Of a stretch of 41,410 bases of DNA, positions 23,975 to 31,716 are shown one piece after another. Made by a program: the position numbers and the translations under genes. Source of the DNA: Gluconacetobacter takamatsuzukensis (GTDB taxonomy: Bacteria; Pseudomonadota; Alphaproteobacteria; Acetobacterales; Acetobacteraceae). The stretch's first letter is position 1. Each line of letters begins with the position of its first letter. The notes beneath the pieces were generated by a model. It worked only from the letters and a program-made list of their open reading frames with translations, did no database searches and was not told the origin of the DNA. The stretch spans positions 1 to 41,410 of the forward strand of contig NZ_JABEQK010000019.1 of assembly GCF_014174275.1 (NCBI RefSeq), written 5' to 3'.

Positions 23975-24731
23975 GCGCGTCCATGATGTTCACGACACGA
24001 TCCTCCGCAACCGGTTCGGCCCGGGCCGGCTTCCTGGGCCGCCCACGCTTCTTGGCGGCGATAATGCCCTGTAGCCGCGCCTGCACAGGGTCCTGGATCA
24101 TCTCCGGGTTCCAGGACCGCAGGCGCTCACCGATCACCTTGCCCAACTGCGTCAGGGCCTCCGGCTCGGGCCTCGATGCCTTTTCCGCCGGCAGACATTC
24201 CGCCGGCGGGCGAACCTCCTCGCCATAGCGGAGCGTCCAGACCACGATCCCCTTGCCGCGCGGTTCCAGCAGCACGGCATGTTCCCGCCGATACAGCACC
24301 AGTCGCGCAATGCCGACCGTGCCCGTATGGCGCATGGCATCGCGGATGACGGCAAACGCTTCCGCGCCGACCGCGTCATCCGGCATCAGGTAATGGGGCG
24401 TATCGTACCAGATCCAGCCGATCTCATCCGCATCGACAAAGCGTTCGATCTCAATGGTATGCGTGCTGTCCAGGGCCACGGCATCCAGTTCGTCATCCTC
24501 AAGCAGCACATAGCGGTCGCCCCCGCGCGGATAGGCTCTCACCAGGGCATCGTCATCGACCGGCTTGCCGGTCGCGGCGTCGACATACTGGACGACGACC
24601 CGATGCCCGGTCTTTCGGTTCATCATATGGAAGCGGATGCGCTCCGCCTGTGTCGTGGCCGGCGTCATCGACACGGCACAGGTCACCAGCGAGAGCTTCA
24701 GATATCCCGTCCAGAAAGGTCGCGGCGCCAT
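23940..24731 (-). CDS. Ku protein (NHEJ), second copy
   Basis: A second, divergent Ku of about 263 residues. Family blocks: FWTGYLKLSLVTCAVSMTPAT, FHMMNRKTGHRVVVQYVD, YYxxP-type segment TPHYLMPDDAVGAEAFAVIRDAM, IARLVLYRREHAVLLEPRG, EALTQLGKVI and VVNIMDALRASLK. The ATG at 24731 (MAPRPFW) follows GGAGGA; the upstream ATG at 24749 overlaps that site and is less likely. It faces ligD tail to tail, so it has a separate promoter. Unlike the first Ku it has the AT-hook-like tail KKRGRPRKPARAE before the last conserved block. A heteromeric Ku or condition-specific use is possible. Confidence 0.93.
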   Translation of the reverse strand: MAPRPFWTGYLKLSLVTCAVSMTPATTQAERIRFHMMNRKTGHRVVVQYVDAATGKPVDDDALVRAYPRGGDRYVLLEDDELDAVALDSTHTIEIERFVDADEIGWIWYDTPHYLMPDDAVGAEAFAVIRDAMRHTGTVGIARLVLYRREHAVLLEPRGKGIVVWTLRYGEEVRPPAECLPAEKASRPEPEALTQLGKVIGERLRSWNPEMIQDPVQARLQGIIAAKKRGRPRKPARAEPVAEDRVVNIMDALRASLKSAPKG

Positions 24732-24794
24732 CGGCCGGTCCTCCTCCATTCACTGGTTTCCCCGCGCCCGCCACCCATATCGACAGACGACCCC

Positions 24795-25127
24795 ATGGCC
24801 GAGGAAGGGAGCCGTTTCATGACCGTCCGGAAGAACGCCGACCCGCCTGCGCAGCCCAGGCGCTGGTCGGCAGACGTCACCCACCACAGCGACGCGCTCG
24901 ATCTCGAACCCGATATCTTCAACTCCGACGATCCGCACCGCATCGCGGAATCCCTGAAACAATCTGCCGAGCGCAGCACCCGCCGAAAGGCCCCGCCGTT
25001 CCGCTCGGCCATGTCGATGCTGGTCTTCTACATCAACCGGGCAGGGCGCGCGCTCTCGCCACAACGGCGCAAGGTGCTCGACCGCGCGAAGGTGGAACTC
25101 CGCCGGGTGTTCGGCCGCCAGGGTTGA
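24795..25127 (+). CDS. DUF3175-family protein
   Basis: A small basic protein of 110 residues from 24795, or 102 from the ATG at 24819, which has GAGGAAGGGAG upstream and is perhaps the truer start. Family blocks: RRWSADVTHHSDALDLEPDIF, RIAESLKQSAERS, KAPPFRSAMSMLVFYINRAG and LSPQRRKVLDRAKVELRRVFGR. Function unknown. It is transcribed divergently from the second ku gene and convergently with the small gene at 25148. Its place in the repair/stress island suggests stress-linked expression. Confidence 0.75.
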   Translation: MAEEGSRFMTVRKNADPPAQPRRWSADVTHHSDALDLEPDIFNSDDPHRIAESLKQSAERSTRRKAPPFRSAMSMLVFYINRAGRALSPQRRKVLDRAKVELRRVFGRQG

Positions 25128-25147
25128 GCCCGTGGGCCGCGTACACC

Positions 25148-25453
25148 CTATTCCACCGTTTTCTTCCGGCGGGTCTCGGCGGCCTTCCGCGCGGATGCCG
25201 AGCGCTCCTCCGCCGGGCGCCCGGCGGCGGCGGCACCCCCCAGCCGGCCACCCTTGCGGGACGGCTCATGCGTCACCGCATGCCCCCTGCCGGAGCCACT
25301 TTTCTTGCCACCCCCCGTCTCCTTGTTGACGGTGGCCCATGCCCGGCGCTCGGCTTCCTCCTCGCCCACGCCACGCTGTTCATAACTTTGCTCGATATGC
25401 TCGGCCTGTCTCTTCTGCTTGTCCGTGTATGCGGACTTGTCGCCACGCGGCAT
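25148..25453 (-). CDS. Small KGG-type stress protein ('plasmid stabilization'-annotated family)
   Basis: A 101-residue hydrophilic protein starting MPRGDKSAYTDKQKRQAEHIEQSYEQRG and containing EEEAERRAWATVNKETGGGKKSGSGRG. This conserved pattern is widespread in proteobacteria and often labelled plasmid stabilization protein, without firm evidence for that role. The Lys/Gly/Ser-rich tail (RKGGRLGG, RKAAETRRKK) resembles KGG-repeat stress proteins. Probably disordered, possibly nucleic-acid binding. Confidence 0.65.
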   Translation of the reverse strand: MPRGDKSAYTDKQKRQAEHIEQSYEQRGVGEEEAERRAWATVNKETGGGKKSGSGRGHAVTHEPSRKGGRLGGAAAAGRPAEERSASARKAAETRRKKTVE

Positions 25454-25829
25454 GGCTCATGCTCCCGTTCGCAGGAAATGGGCGCGGCCCCATGCCCCAT
25501 GCGGGGGCGCGACCGCGTCCGATAACAAGGCCGGACAGCGGAGAAAGTTCTCCCGATGTGCCGTGCGGGGCAAGGATGTGCGGCAGGGCGCGAGCGCATG
25601 GCATATGCAGGATCATCGCCCCTCTTCGACGCGCCGAAATGGTGAATGAACTGAAAATTCATATATTTTATCAGGAAAAATATTACGAATAGCCAATCAT
25701 GGGTAAACATGATTGCGGAACCTCTCCGCCCACTGTGCGTAGCAGGAGGATGATGTCGGGCGTGGGCGGTCGGTCTCCCGGAACGGCGATCCTGGCGCCC
25801 CGTCAGCAACGGCGGCGAGGAGAGAGATC
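25454..25829. other. Gene-free region upstream of the catalase, with an inverted repeat
   Basis: No coding frame is convincing here. The part at about 25640-25700 is AT-rich and could hold promoters for katE. An 8-bp perfect inverted repeat, CAATCATG (25694-25701) and CATGATTG (25708-25715) around GGTAAA, is a possible operator. The catalase ribosome-binding site is GGAGAGAG at about 25818-25825. Confidence 0.45.
25694..25715. promoter_or_regulatory. Inverted repeat upstream of katE, candidate operator
   Basis: CAATCATG-N6-CATGATTG, perfect 8-bp arms, about 115 bp before the catalase start at the edge of an AT-rich patch. A regulator cannot be named. Confidence 0.4.
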
Positions 25830-27974
25830 ATGACCCTCAAGGGCAGGAAGTCGGGAGACGCGCCGAAAAAGACCCCGGCCGCGCAGGCCGGACCAGGTAG
25901 CGAGGCGCCCCTGGGCGCGGGCGGCGAGACGCACCAGGTGGCGGGCGGCGATGTCGCGACGCTGACGACCGCGCAGGGCGCGCCGGTCGCCGACGACCAG
26001 AACACGCTGCGCTACGGCGCGCGCGGCCCCGCGCTGATGGAGGATTTCCATTTCCGCGAGAAGATCTTCCATTTCGATCATGAACGCATCCCCGAACGCG
26101 TGGTCCATGCGCGCGGATACGGGGCGCATGGCTATTTCGAACTGACCGACAGCCTGGCGGACGTGACGCGCGCGGATATCTTCCAGCGCGTGGGCGAACG
26201 CACGCCGGCCTTCGTGCGCTTCTCGACCGTCGCGGGCTCGAAGGGCTCGTTCGATCTCGCCCGCGACGTGCGCGGCTTCGCGGTCAAGCTCTACACGCAG
26301 GAGGGCAACTGGGACCTGGTTGGCAACAATATTCCGGTCTTCTTCATTCAGGACGCGATCAAGTTTCCGGACATGGTCCATGCGGTAAAGCCCGCACCCG
26401 ACCGCGATTTCCCGCAGGCGCAGTCGGCCCACGACAATTTCTGGGACTTCATCTCGCTGACGCCGGAAAGCCTGCACATGATCATGTGGGTGATGTCCGA
26501 CCGGGCGATTCCGCGCTCCTTCCGCTTCATGGAAGGGTTCGGCGTCCATACATTCCGCCTCCTCGACGCGCAGAACCGCTCGACCTTCGTGAAATTCCAT
26601 TGGAAACCCAAGCTCCGATTGCAATCGGTGGTCTGGAACGAGGCGGTCAAGATCAACGGCGCCGACCCCGATTTCCATCGCCGCGATCTGTGGAACGCCA
26701 TCACCAGCGGCGATTTTCCGGAATGGGAACTGGGCGTGCAGCTTTTCGACGAGGCATTCGCCGAGAATTTCGCCTTCGACGTGCTCGACCCCACCAAGCT
26801 GATTCCCGAAGAGGACCTGCCGGTGCGGATCGTCGGCAGGCTGGTGCTGGACCGCGTGGTCGACAATTTCTTCGCCGAGACCGAGCAGGTGGCCTTCTGC
26901 ACCCAGAACGTGCCGCCGGGGATCGATTTTTCGAACGATCCGCTGCTCCAGGGGCGCAATTTCTCCTATCTCGACACGCAGGTGAAGCGTCTGGGCAGCC
27001 CCAATTTCACCCATATTCCCATCAATGCCCCCAAATGCCCGATGGCCCATTTCCAGCAGGACGGGCACATGGCGATGCGCAATCCGATCGGCCGCGCCAA
27101 TTACGAGCCCAATAGCTGGGGCGCCGCCGGCGGCCCGCGCGAAGACCCGGTGCGCGGCTTCCGCAGCTTCGCGGCAGAGGAAGCCGGCCCCAAAGTCCGC
27201 CTCCGCCCCGAGAGCTTCGCCGACCATTACAGCCAGGCACGGCAATTCGTGATCAGCCAGACGCCCATCGAGCGGAAGCATATCGGCGACGCCATCACCT
27301 TCGAACTGAGCAAGGTCGAACGCCCCGATATCCGCGCCCGCGTCGTCGCGCATCTGCGCCATATCGACGAGGACCTGGCGGGCACCGTCGCCAACGGGCT
27401 GGGCCTGCCCCTGCCCGAACCGGCGAAGGCGGCATGGCCCCCCATCACCGACCTGCCGCCCTCGAATGCGCTCAGCATCGTCAGGAACGGCCCCGACAGC
27501 TTCGCCGGGCGCAAGTTCGGCATCCTGCTGACCGACGGCGCCGATGCGGGCCTGTTCGACGCGCTGGTCACGGCGGCGGAGAAGGAAAAGGCCGTTTACG
27601 AGATCGTCGCGCCGAAGATCGGCGGCGTGACCCTTTCCGACGGCAGGCATGTGGCGGCACAGCAGAAGATCGATGGCGGCCCGTCGGTGCTGTTCGACGC
27701 GGTGGCGGTGATCGCCGCCAAAGACGGCGCGGCACTGCTCGCCGGCGATGCGGCGGCCAAGGATTTCGTCACCGATGCCTTCGCCCACTGCAAATTCATC
27801 GGCTACACGCCGGAGGCGACCATATTGTTCGACAAGGCCGGCCTGGGCGGCGATCTCGACGCCGGTTGCATCGCCCTCAAGAGTGAGGGCGACATCGCAG
27901 CCTTCGTGACGGCATGCCACGCGCTGCGCTTCTGGGATCGCGAAGCGAAGGTCGATCTCGACGCCAAAGCGTGA
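25830..27974 (+). CDS. katE: Large-subunit (clade 2, HPII-type) catalase
   Basis: The 714-residue heme catalase converts hydrogen peroxide to water and oxygen. The catalytic His is in [16 protein letters not shown] (about residue 90), the distal Asn in [11 protein letters not shown], and the heme-ligand Tyr in [12 protein letters not shown] (about residue 378). The N-terminal extension and the extra flavodoxin-like C-terminal domain (about residues 565-714, [21 protein letters not shown]) identify the large-subunit type, about 700-750 residues in E. coli-like enzymes. No signal peptide: cytoplasmic. The stop overlaps a GTG that may start the glycosyltransferase (GTGA), so the following four genes may be co-expressed with it. 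Confidence 0.95.
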   Translation: MTLKGRKSGDAPKKTPAAQAGPGSEAPLGAGGETHQVAGGDVATLTTAQGAPVADDQNTLRYGARGPALMEDFHFREKIFHFDHERIPERVVHARGYGAHGYFELTDSLADVTRADIFQRVGERTPAFVRFSTVAGSKGSFDLARDVRGFAVKLYTQEGNWDLVGNNIPVFFIQDAIKFPDMVHAVKPAPDRDFPQAQSAHDNFWDFISLTPESLHMIMWVMSDRAIPRSFRFMEGFGVHTFRLLDAQNRSTFVKFHWKPKLRLQSVVWNEAVKINGADPDFHRRDLWNAITSGDFPEWELGVQLFDEAFAENFAFDVLDPTKLIPEEDLPVRIVGRLVLDRVVDNFFAETEQVAFCTQNVPPGIDFSNDPLLQGRNFSYLDTQVKRLGSPNFTHIPINAPKCPMAHFQQDGHMAMRNPIGRANYEPNSWGAAGGPREDPVRGFRSFAAEEAGPKVRLRPESFADHYSQARQFVISQTPIERKHIGDAITFELSKVERPDIRARVVAHLRHIDEDLAGTVANGLGLPLPEPAKAAWPPITDLPPSNALSIVRNGPDSFAGRKFGILLTDGADAGLFDALVTAAEKEKAVYEIVAPKIGGVTLSDGRHVAAQQKIDGGPSVLFDAVAVIAAKDGAALLAGDAAAKDFVTDAFAHCKFIGYTPEATILFDKAGLGGDLDAGCIALKSEGDIAAFVTACHALRFWDREAKVDLDAKA

Positions 27975-29101
27975 CGCCCTTGCCCACTGCGACCCTCCCC
28001 GCCATGCGCCCCACTTACGCCATCGCCATCCCGGCGCGGGACGAGGACAGGCGCATCGTCCCGTGCCTCGACGCCTGCCGCGCGGCCATGGCGCGATGGC
28101 CCCAGCCTGGGGTCATCGCCCTTCTGGTCAATAACAGCCGCGACCGCACCGTGGCGCGCGCGCTGGCATGGGCACGGAAAACGGGCGCCCCGCTTCGGCT
28201 GGCGGAACGGCGCTTTCCCGACCGGGCGGCTCATGCCGGCACCGCGCGTCGCGCGGCATTCGATCTCGCGCGCGCCCAACTCGAAACGGGCGGCTATCTG
28301 CTGGCGACCGATGCCGATTCCCGGCCCGACCCGGACTGGGTCCGCGCCTGCCTGGCCCCATTGGAGGCAGGCCGGGCGGCCATGGTGTGCGGCACCATCG
28401 CACTCGATCCAGCGGAATTCGCGCAACTGCCCGCCTGGGTCACGGCCAATGGCGCGGTCGAGGACCATTACCGCCGCACCGCACTGGAACTGACGAGCCT
28501 GCTCGACCCCGACCCCCTCAATCCATGGCCGTTCCACGGCACGATATCGGGGGCCAGTCTCGCGATGTCGGTGGCCGCCCATGACCGGATCGGCGGGGCG
28601 CCGATCGTGCCATATGGCGAAGATCGCGCATTGGTCCGCCGCTTTCTCGACCACGACCTGCCCGTTCTCTACAGCGACGCCGCGCATGTCGTCACCTCCT
28701 GCCGGCTGAAGGGACGGGCACCGGGCGGCATGGCGGACACCATCGCCTCCCGCCTCGCGGGCGGGCCGCATTGGTGCGACGAAACCCTGGAGCCCGCGCG
28801 CCAGACATGGTTCCGGGCGCAGGCGCGCGCGCACCTGCGCAGGGCGTTTCGCGACCATCGGCACCGGGACGAGGCCTTGGCCGAGGCCGGATTGTCCGCC
28901 GACCAGCGCCGGACGATACCGGCCTTCACCGGCTTCGGCGCCTTGTGGGCCTTTGTCGAAACCGCCAGTCTCCGCCTCGCGCGGCGCCGGATGTCGTGGG
29001 ACGAGATGGCGGCCGAACTCCCCCGCCTGGAAGTGTTGCGGGACGAAGCGGCGGCGGCTGCGACGGGCGCGCGGATCAGGTCGTCGGGGGAAATCGCATG
29101 A
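27971..29101 (+). CDS. GT2-family glycosyltransferase
   Basis: The ATG at 28004 gives 365 residues ([18 protein letters not shown]); a GTG at 27971 overlapping the catalase stop would add 11. GT-A fold signs: AIAIPARDE at the start, nucleotide-binding [14 protein letters not shown] with a DxD-type motif (about residues 100-110), and [11 protein letters not shown] and [13 protein letters not shown] as the acceptor/catalytic region (ED pair). No membrane segments, so it acts in the cytoplasm. The stop overlaps the next start (ATGA). In this cluster it probably adds a sugar that the deacetylase and methyltransferase then act on, or builds their acceptor. Donor and acceptor unknown. Confidence 0.8.
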   Translation: MTPLPTATLPAMRPTYAIAIPARDEDRRIVPCLDACRAAMARWPQPGVIALLVNNSRDRTVARALAWARKTGAPLRLAERRFPDRAAHAGTARRAAFDLARAQLETGGYLLATDADSRPDPDWVRACLAPLEAGRAAMVCGTIALDPAEFAQLPAWVTANGAVEDHYRRTALELTSLLDPDPLNPWPFHGTISGASLAMSVAAHDRIGGAPIVPYGEDRALVRRFLDHDLPVLYSDAAHVVTSCRLKGRAPGGMADTIASRLAGGPHWCDETLEPARQTWFRAQARAHLRRAFRDHRHRDEALAEAGLSADQRRTIPAFTGFGALWAFVETASLRLARRRMSWDEMAAELPRLEVLRDEAAAAATGARIRSSGEIA

Positions 29102-30240
29102 ACCATCCGGCCCTGTCCCCCGGGCGCCATCAGGCGGACGGATACGACGCGTTGATGCGCCGGATCGCGCAGCGCGCCGACAGCGCCGAAACCGATCCGG
29201 CGGGCCTGGCGCCGGAGATGGACGCACTCCGCCAGGCCGGCCTGCTGACGGCCTGCCTGCCCACTTCCGAGGGCGGGCAGGGTCTGGGGCTCGGGGCCGA
29301 TACCGCGCGCGTCGCCTTCGACCTGCTGCGGCGGCTGGGTCGCGCCAACCTCTCGGTCGCACGCCTGTTCGAGGGCCATATGAACGCGGTGAAACTGCTG
29401 CATCTGTACGGCACCCCGGGCCTGCGGCAGCATGTCGGGCAGGCGGTCCGGAACGGCGCCCTGCTCGGCGTCTGGGGCGCCGACGGGACGCATCCGCTTC
29501 GCTGCTTCGGGGTCGGCGGCCGCCTGTGGCTGGAGGGCGAAAAGATCTTCGCCTCCGGCCTGGGCCTGGTGCGCCTCGCCGTCGTCACCCTGCGCGCCGA
29601 CGATGCCGATGACGGGCTGTCCCGTCTGGCCCTGGTCGACGTGTCCGACCCCGCGCGCCAGGACCTGTCCTCCTGGAGGGCGTCGGGGATGCGCGCCACG
29701 GCCTCAGGCTGCTTCGCGTTCACCGGGCTGGAACTCGACCCCGGCCATATCGTCGGCCGGCCGGGCGATTACACGCGCGAGCCGTTTTTCGAAGGCGGAA
29801 TCTGGCGCTATTGCGCCGCCCATCTGGGGGGCGCCGAGGCGCTGGTCGATCTGTGGCGCGACGCGCTTGCCGCGCGCGGCCGGCTGGACGACCCGATGCA
29901 ACTCGGGCGCTATGCGCGCGCGGTCGGCCTCTGCCACGCCATGGCCAGCCTGCTGCGGGAGACAGGCCACACTGTCGAGGCCGCGGCGGAAGACCGAGAC
30001 AGCATCGATGCAGCCGTGGCCGGCGCCCTGCTGGCGCGCCAGTTCGTCGAGGAAAGCTGCGTCGAAATCCTGCAACTCGCCGAAAAATCGCTGGGGACCG
30101 CCGCCCATATCAGCGGGACCAGCATCGAGCGCATCCGGCGGGACCTGTCGATGTTCCTGCGCCAGGCGGCGCCCGACGCCAAACTGCTCCAGGCCGGCCG
30201 GCTCCTGGCCGGCGCGGGCGGCGGTGGTCCGCCATGGTGA
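29098..30240 (+). CDS. Acyl-CoA dehydrogenase-like flavoprotein
   Basis: 380 residues with the acyl-CoA dehydrogenase layout: N-terminal helical domain (ALRQAGLLTACLPTSEGGQGLGLG), middle beta domain (GALLGVWGADGTHPLR, GEKIFASGLGLVRLAVV) and C-terminal helical domain (EESCVEILQLAEKSLGTAAHISGTSIERIRRDLSMFLRQ). The C-terminal block is shorter than usual and differs from classic dehydrogenases, so the substrate may be an amine or carrier-bound group rather than a fatty acyl-CoA. It overlaps both neighbours (ATGA on each side), a sign of a fixed operon. Confidence 0.75.
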   Translation: MNHPALSPGRHQADGYDALMRRIAQRADSAETDPAGLAPEMDALRQAGLLTACLPTSEGGQGLGLGADTARVAFDLLRRLGRANLSVARLFEGHMNAVKLLHLYGTPGLRQHVGQAVRNGALLGVWGADGTHPLRCFGVGGRLWLEGEKIFASGLGLVRLAVVTLRADDADDGLSRLALVDVSDPARQDLSSWRASGMRATASGCFAFTGLELDPGHIVGRPGDYTREPFFEGGIWRYCAAHLGGAEALVDLWRDALAARGRLDDPMQLGRYARAVGLCHAMASLLRETGHTVEAAAEDRDSIDAAVAGALLARQFVEESCVEILQLAEKSLGTAAHISGTSIERIRRDLSMFLRQAAPDAKLLQAGRLLAGAGGGGPPW

Positions 30241-30983
30241 CACCCTTTGCCGAGGGCGTCATCGTCCGGGCGGCCGGCCGCGCGCCCTCCATCGCCATCG
30301 CGACGCTGACCGGGCCGGGCAACGTGCTGGTGCTGACGCCGCATCCCGACGATGAATCGCTGGGCTGCGGCCGCGCCATCGCGGCGGCCAGCCACGCGGG
30401 CAGGGAGGTCCTGGTCGTCGCCCTGACCGACGGCCGGCTGTCGCACCCCCACTCGCATCTCTTCCCGGCGGACAGGCTGATCGCGCTCCGGCAGGCGGAA
30501 CTGGTCGCGGCGACGGCGATCCTGACGCGGGGGACCGGCGATACCATCATGCTCGGCTTTCCCGACCAGGGCGCCCCGGAGGCACCGGCCGACCGCGCCG
30601 CCGTGCGCAACCGGCTGCTGCACCTGATCGACGCCCGGAACGTCAGCGCGCTGTGGACGACCTGGGAGAAGGACCCCCATCCCGATCACCGCTGCGCAGC
30701 CGTCATCGCCCGCGAGGTCGTCCGCGCCCGGCCCGCGCTCCGGCTCTGGCGCTTCCCGGTCTGGGGCCGCTTCACCGAGGACGCGCCGGGGCCGGGCGAT
30801 GTCCTCTACCGTTTTGACGGCGCGCCGTTCGCGCCGGAAAAGCGCGCGGCGCTGGACGCCCACCGCTCGCAGATGACGGCGCTGATCCCCGACGATCCCG
30901 ACGGGTTCGTCATGGACGCACGCGCACGACGCCATTTCCTCGACATGCCGGAACTGTTCCTCGGCGATGGCGGACATGTCTGA
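30234..30983 (+). CDS. PIG-L (LmbE)-family deacetylase
   Basis: A 249-residue zinc-dependent N-deacetylase-type protein. The metal/catalytic motif is TPHPDDESLGCG (HPDD, about residue 36), with the third zinc ligand in KDPHPDHRCAA (about residue 146). Relatives remove acetyl groups from GlcNAc-containing molecules (GPI precursors, mycothiol or bacillithiol precursors). ATG at 30234, overlapping the previous stop. The 3' end overlaps the methyltransferase start by 17 nt. Placed between a glycosyltransferase and a NodS-like methyltransferase, it probably exposes an amino group for methylation. Confidence 0.85.
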   Translation: MVTPFAEGVIVRAAGRAPSIAIATLTGPGNVLVLTPHPDDESLGCGRAIAAASHAGREVLVVALTDGRLSHPHSHLFPADRLIALRQAELVAATAILTRGTGDTIMLGFPDQGAPEAPADRAAVRNRLLHLIDARNVSALWTTWEKDPHPDHRCAAVIAREVVRARPALRLWRFPVWGRFTEDAPGPGDVLYRFDGAPFAPEKRAALDAHRSQMTALIPDDPDGFVMDARARRHFLDMPELFLGDGGHV

Positions 30984-31587
30984 GCGCGCCACGCGGTTCG
31001 ACCGGCTCTATACGGGCGATATCGACCCATGGGGCTTCCGAAGCTCGGCGTACGAGAAGGAAAAATACCAGGCAACGATGCTGGCCCTGCCACGCGCGCG
31101 CTATGCGCTGGCGATCGAGGCCGGCTGCTCCATCGGCGAACTGACCCGGCTGCTCTCCTTTCGCTGCGATCGTATCATCGGGATCGACATTTCATCGGTT
31201 GCGCTGGACGAGGCGACGCGGCGGAATGCGGATCGGCCGAACATCGTATTTCGCAGGGGCGAACTGCCCGGCGCGTGGCCTGGCGAAAACGCGGCCGACC
31301 TGCTTGTGCTGTCGGAAGTCCTCTATTTCCTTTCGCCGCAGGAAATTGAAGACCTCGCGGATCGGATCGTGGCGAACTGGTGCCCTGGCGGCCATTGTGT
31401 GCTGGTCAATTATCTCGGCCCCACGGCAGAAGCCCTGCAGGGTAGCGAGGCCGCGAATCTCTTTATCTCCTGCATGAAGGCACGGACCGGCATCCGGCAT
31501 GATGCCGTCGCAACGGCGGAGCACTATCGGCTCGATGTTCTGGAGCGCTGCGCTGTGACCGGTGCGGAACAAGGCATCAATCCATAA
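30967..31587 (+). CDS. NodS-like SAM-dependent methyltransferase
   Basis: This 206-residue class I methyltransferase opens RFDRLYTGDIDPWGFRSSAYEKEKYQATMLALP, the signature N-terminus of the NodS family. The SAM motif AIEAGCSIGELTRLL (about residues 50-64) and IIGIDISSVALDEA follow. NodS of rhizobia N-methylates the deacetylated glucosamine of Nod factors. Here it overlaps the PIG-L deacetylase gene, so deacetylation followed by N-methylation is an attractive reading. ATG at 30967 or 30976. No terminator with a U-run was found downstream. Confidence 0.85.
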   Translation: MADMSERATRFDRLYTGDIDPWGFRSSAYEKEKYQATMLALPRARYALAIEAGCSIGELTRLLSFRCDRIIGIDISSVALDEATRRNADRPNIVFRRGELPGAWPGENAADLLVLSEVLYFLSPQEIEDLADRIVANWCPGGHCVLVNYLGPTAEALQGSEAANLFISCMKARTGIRHDAVATAEHYRLDVLERCAVTGAEQGINP

Positions 31588-31619
31588 TTTATTCCTATAT
31601 CGTCAAAGATATCTTGAAA

Positions 31620-31648
31620 TTGACAGGAGCCTCCTTCTGTCTGGATAT
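31620..31648 (+). promoter_or_regulatory. Candidate sigma-70 promoter of the GH13 gene
   Basis: A perfect TTGACA at 31620-31625 is followed after 17 bp by GGATAT (31643-31648), or after 18 bp by GATATT. It lies about 70 bp before the glucosidase start in an AT-rich gap. The -35 is ideal, the -10 is weak. Confidence 0.5.
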
Positions 31649-31716
31649 TTTGATATCGATATATTTGTCGCCTTGATTCGATTGGCCGACATCCTCCCGA
31701 ACCGAAAGAGACATGA

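Noticed and set aside
24795-25453. Toxin-antitoxin or partition locus from the 'plasmid stabilization' label of the small protein
   Set aside because: The family label is historical; the two small genes are convergent, not co-transcribed, and have no toxin or ParB features.
25803-27920. Minus-strand open frame of 705 codons opposite the catalase
   Set aside because: It mirrors katE, whose catalytic motifs are all on the plus strand; the antisense product has no recognisable domain.
27971-31587. True nodulation (nod) gene cluster
   Set aside because: Only the methyltransferase resembles a Nod protein; the deacetylase is PIG-L, not NodB, the glycosyltransferase lacks NodC membrane segments, and no nodA or nod box was seen.
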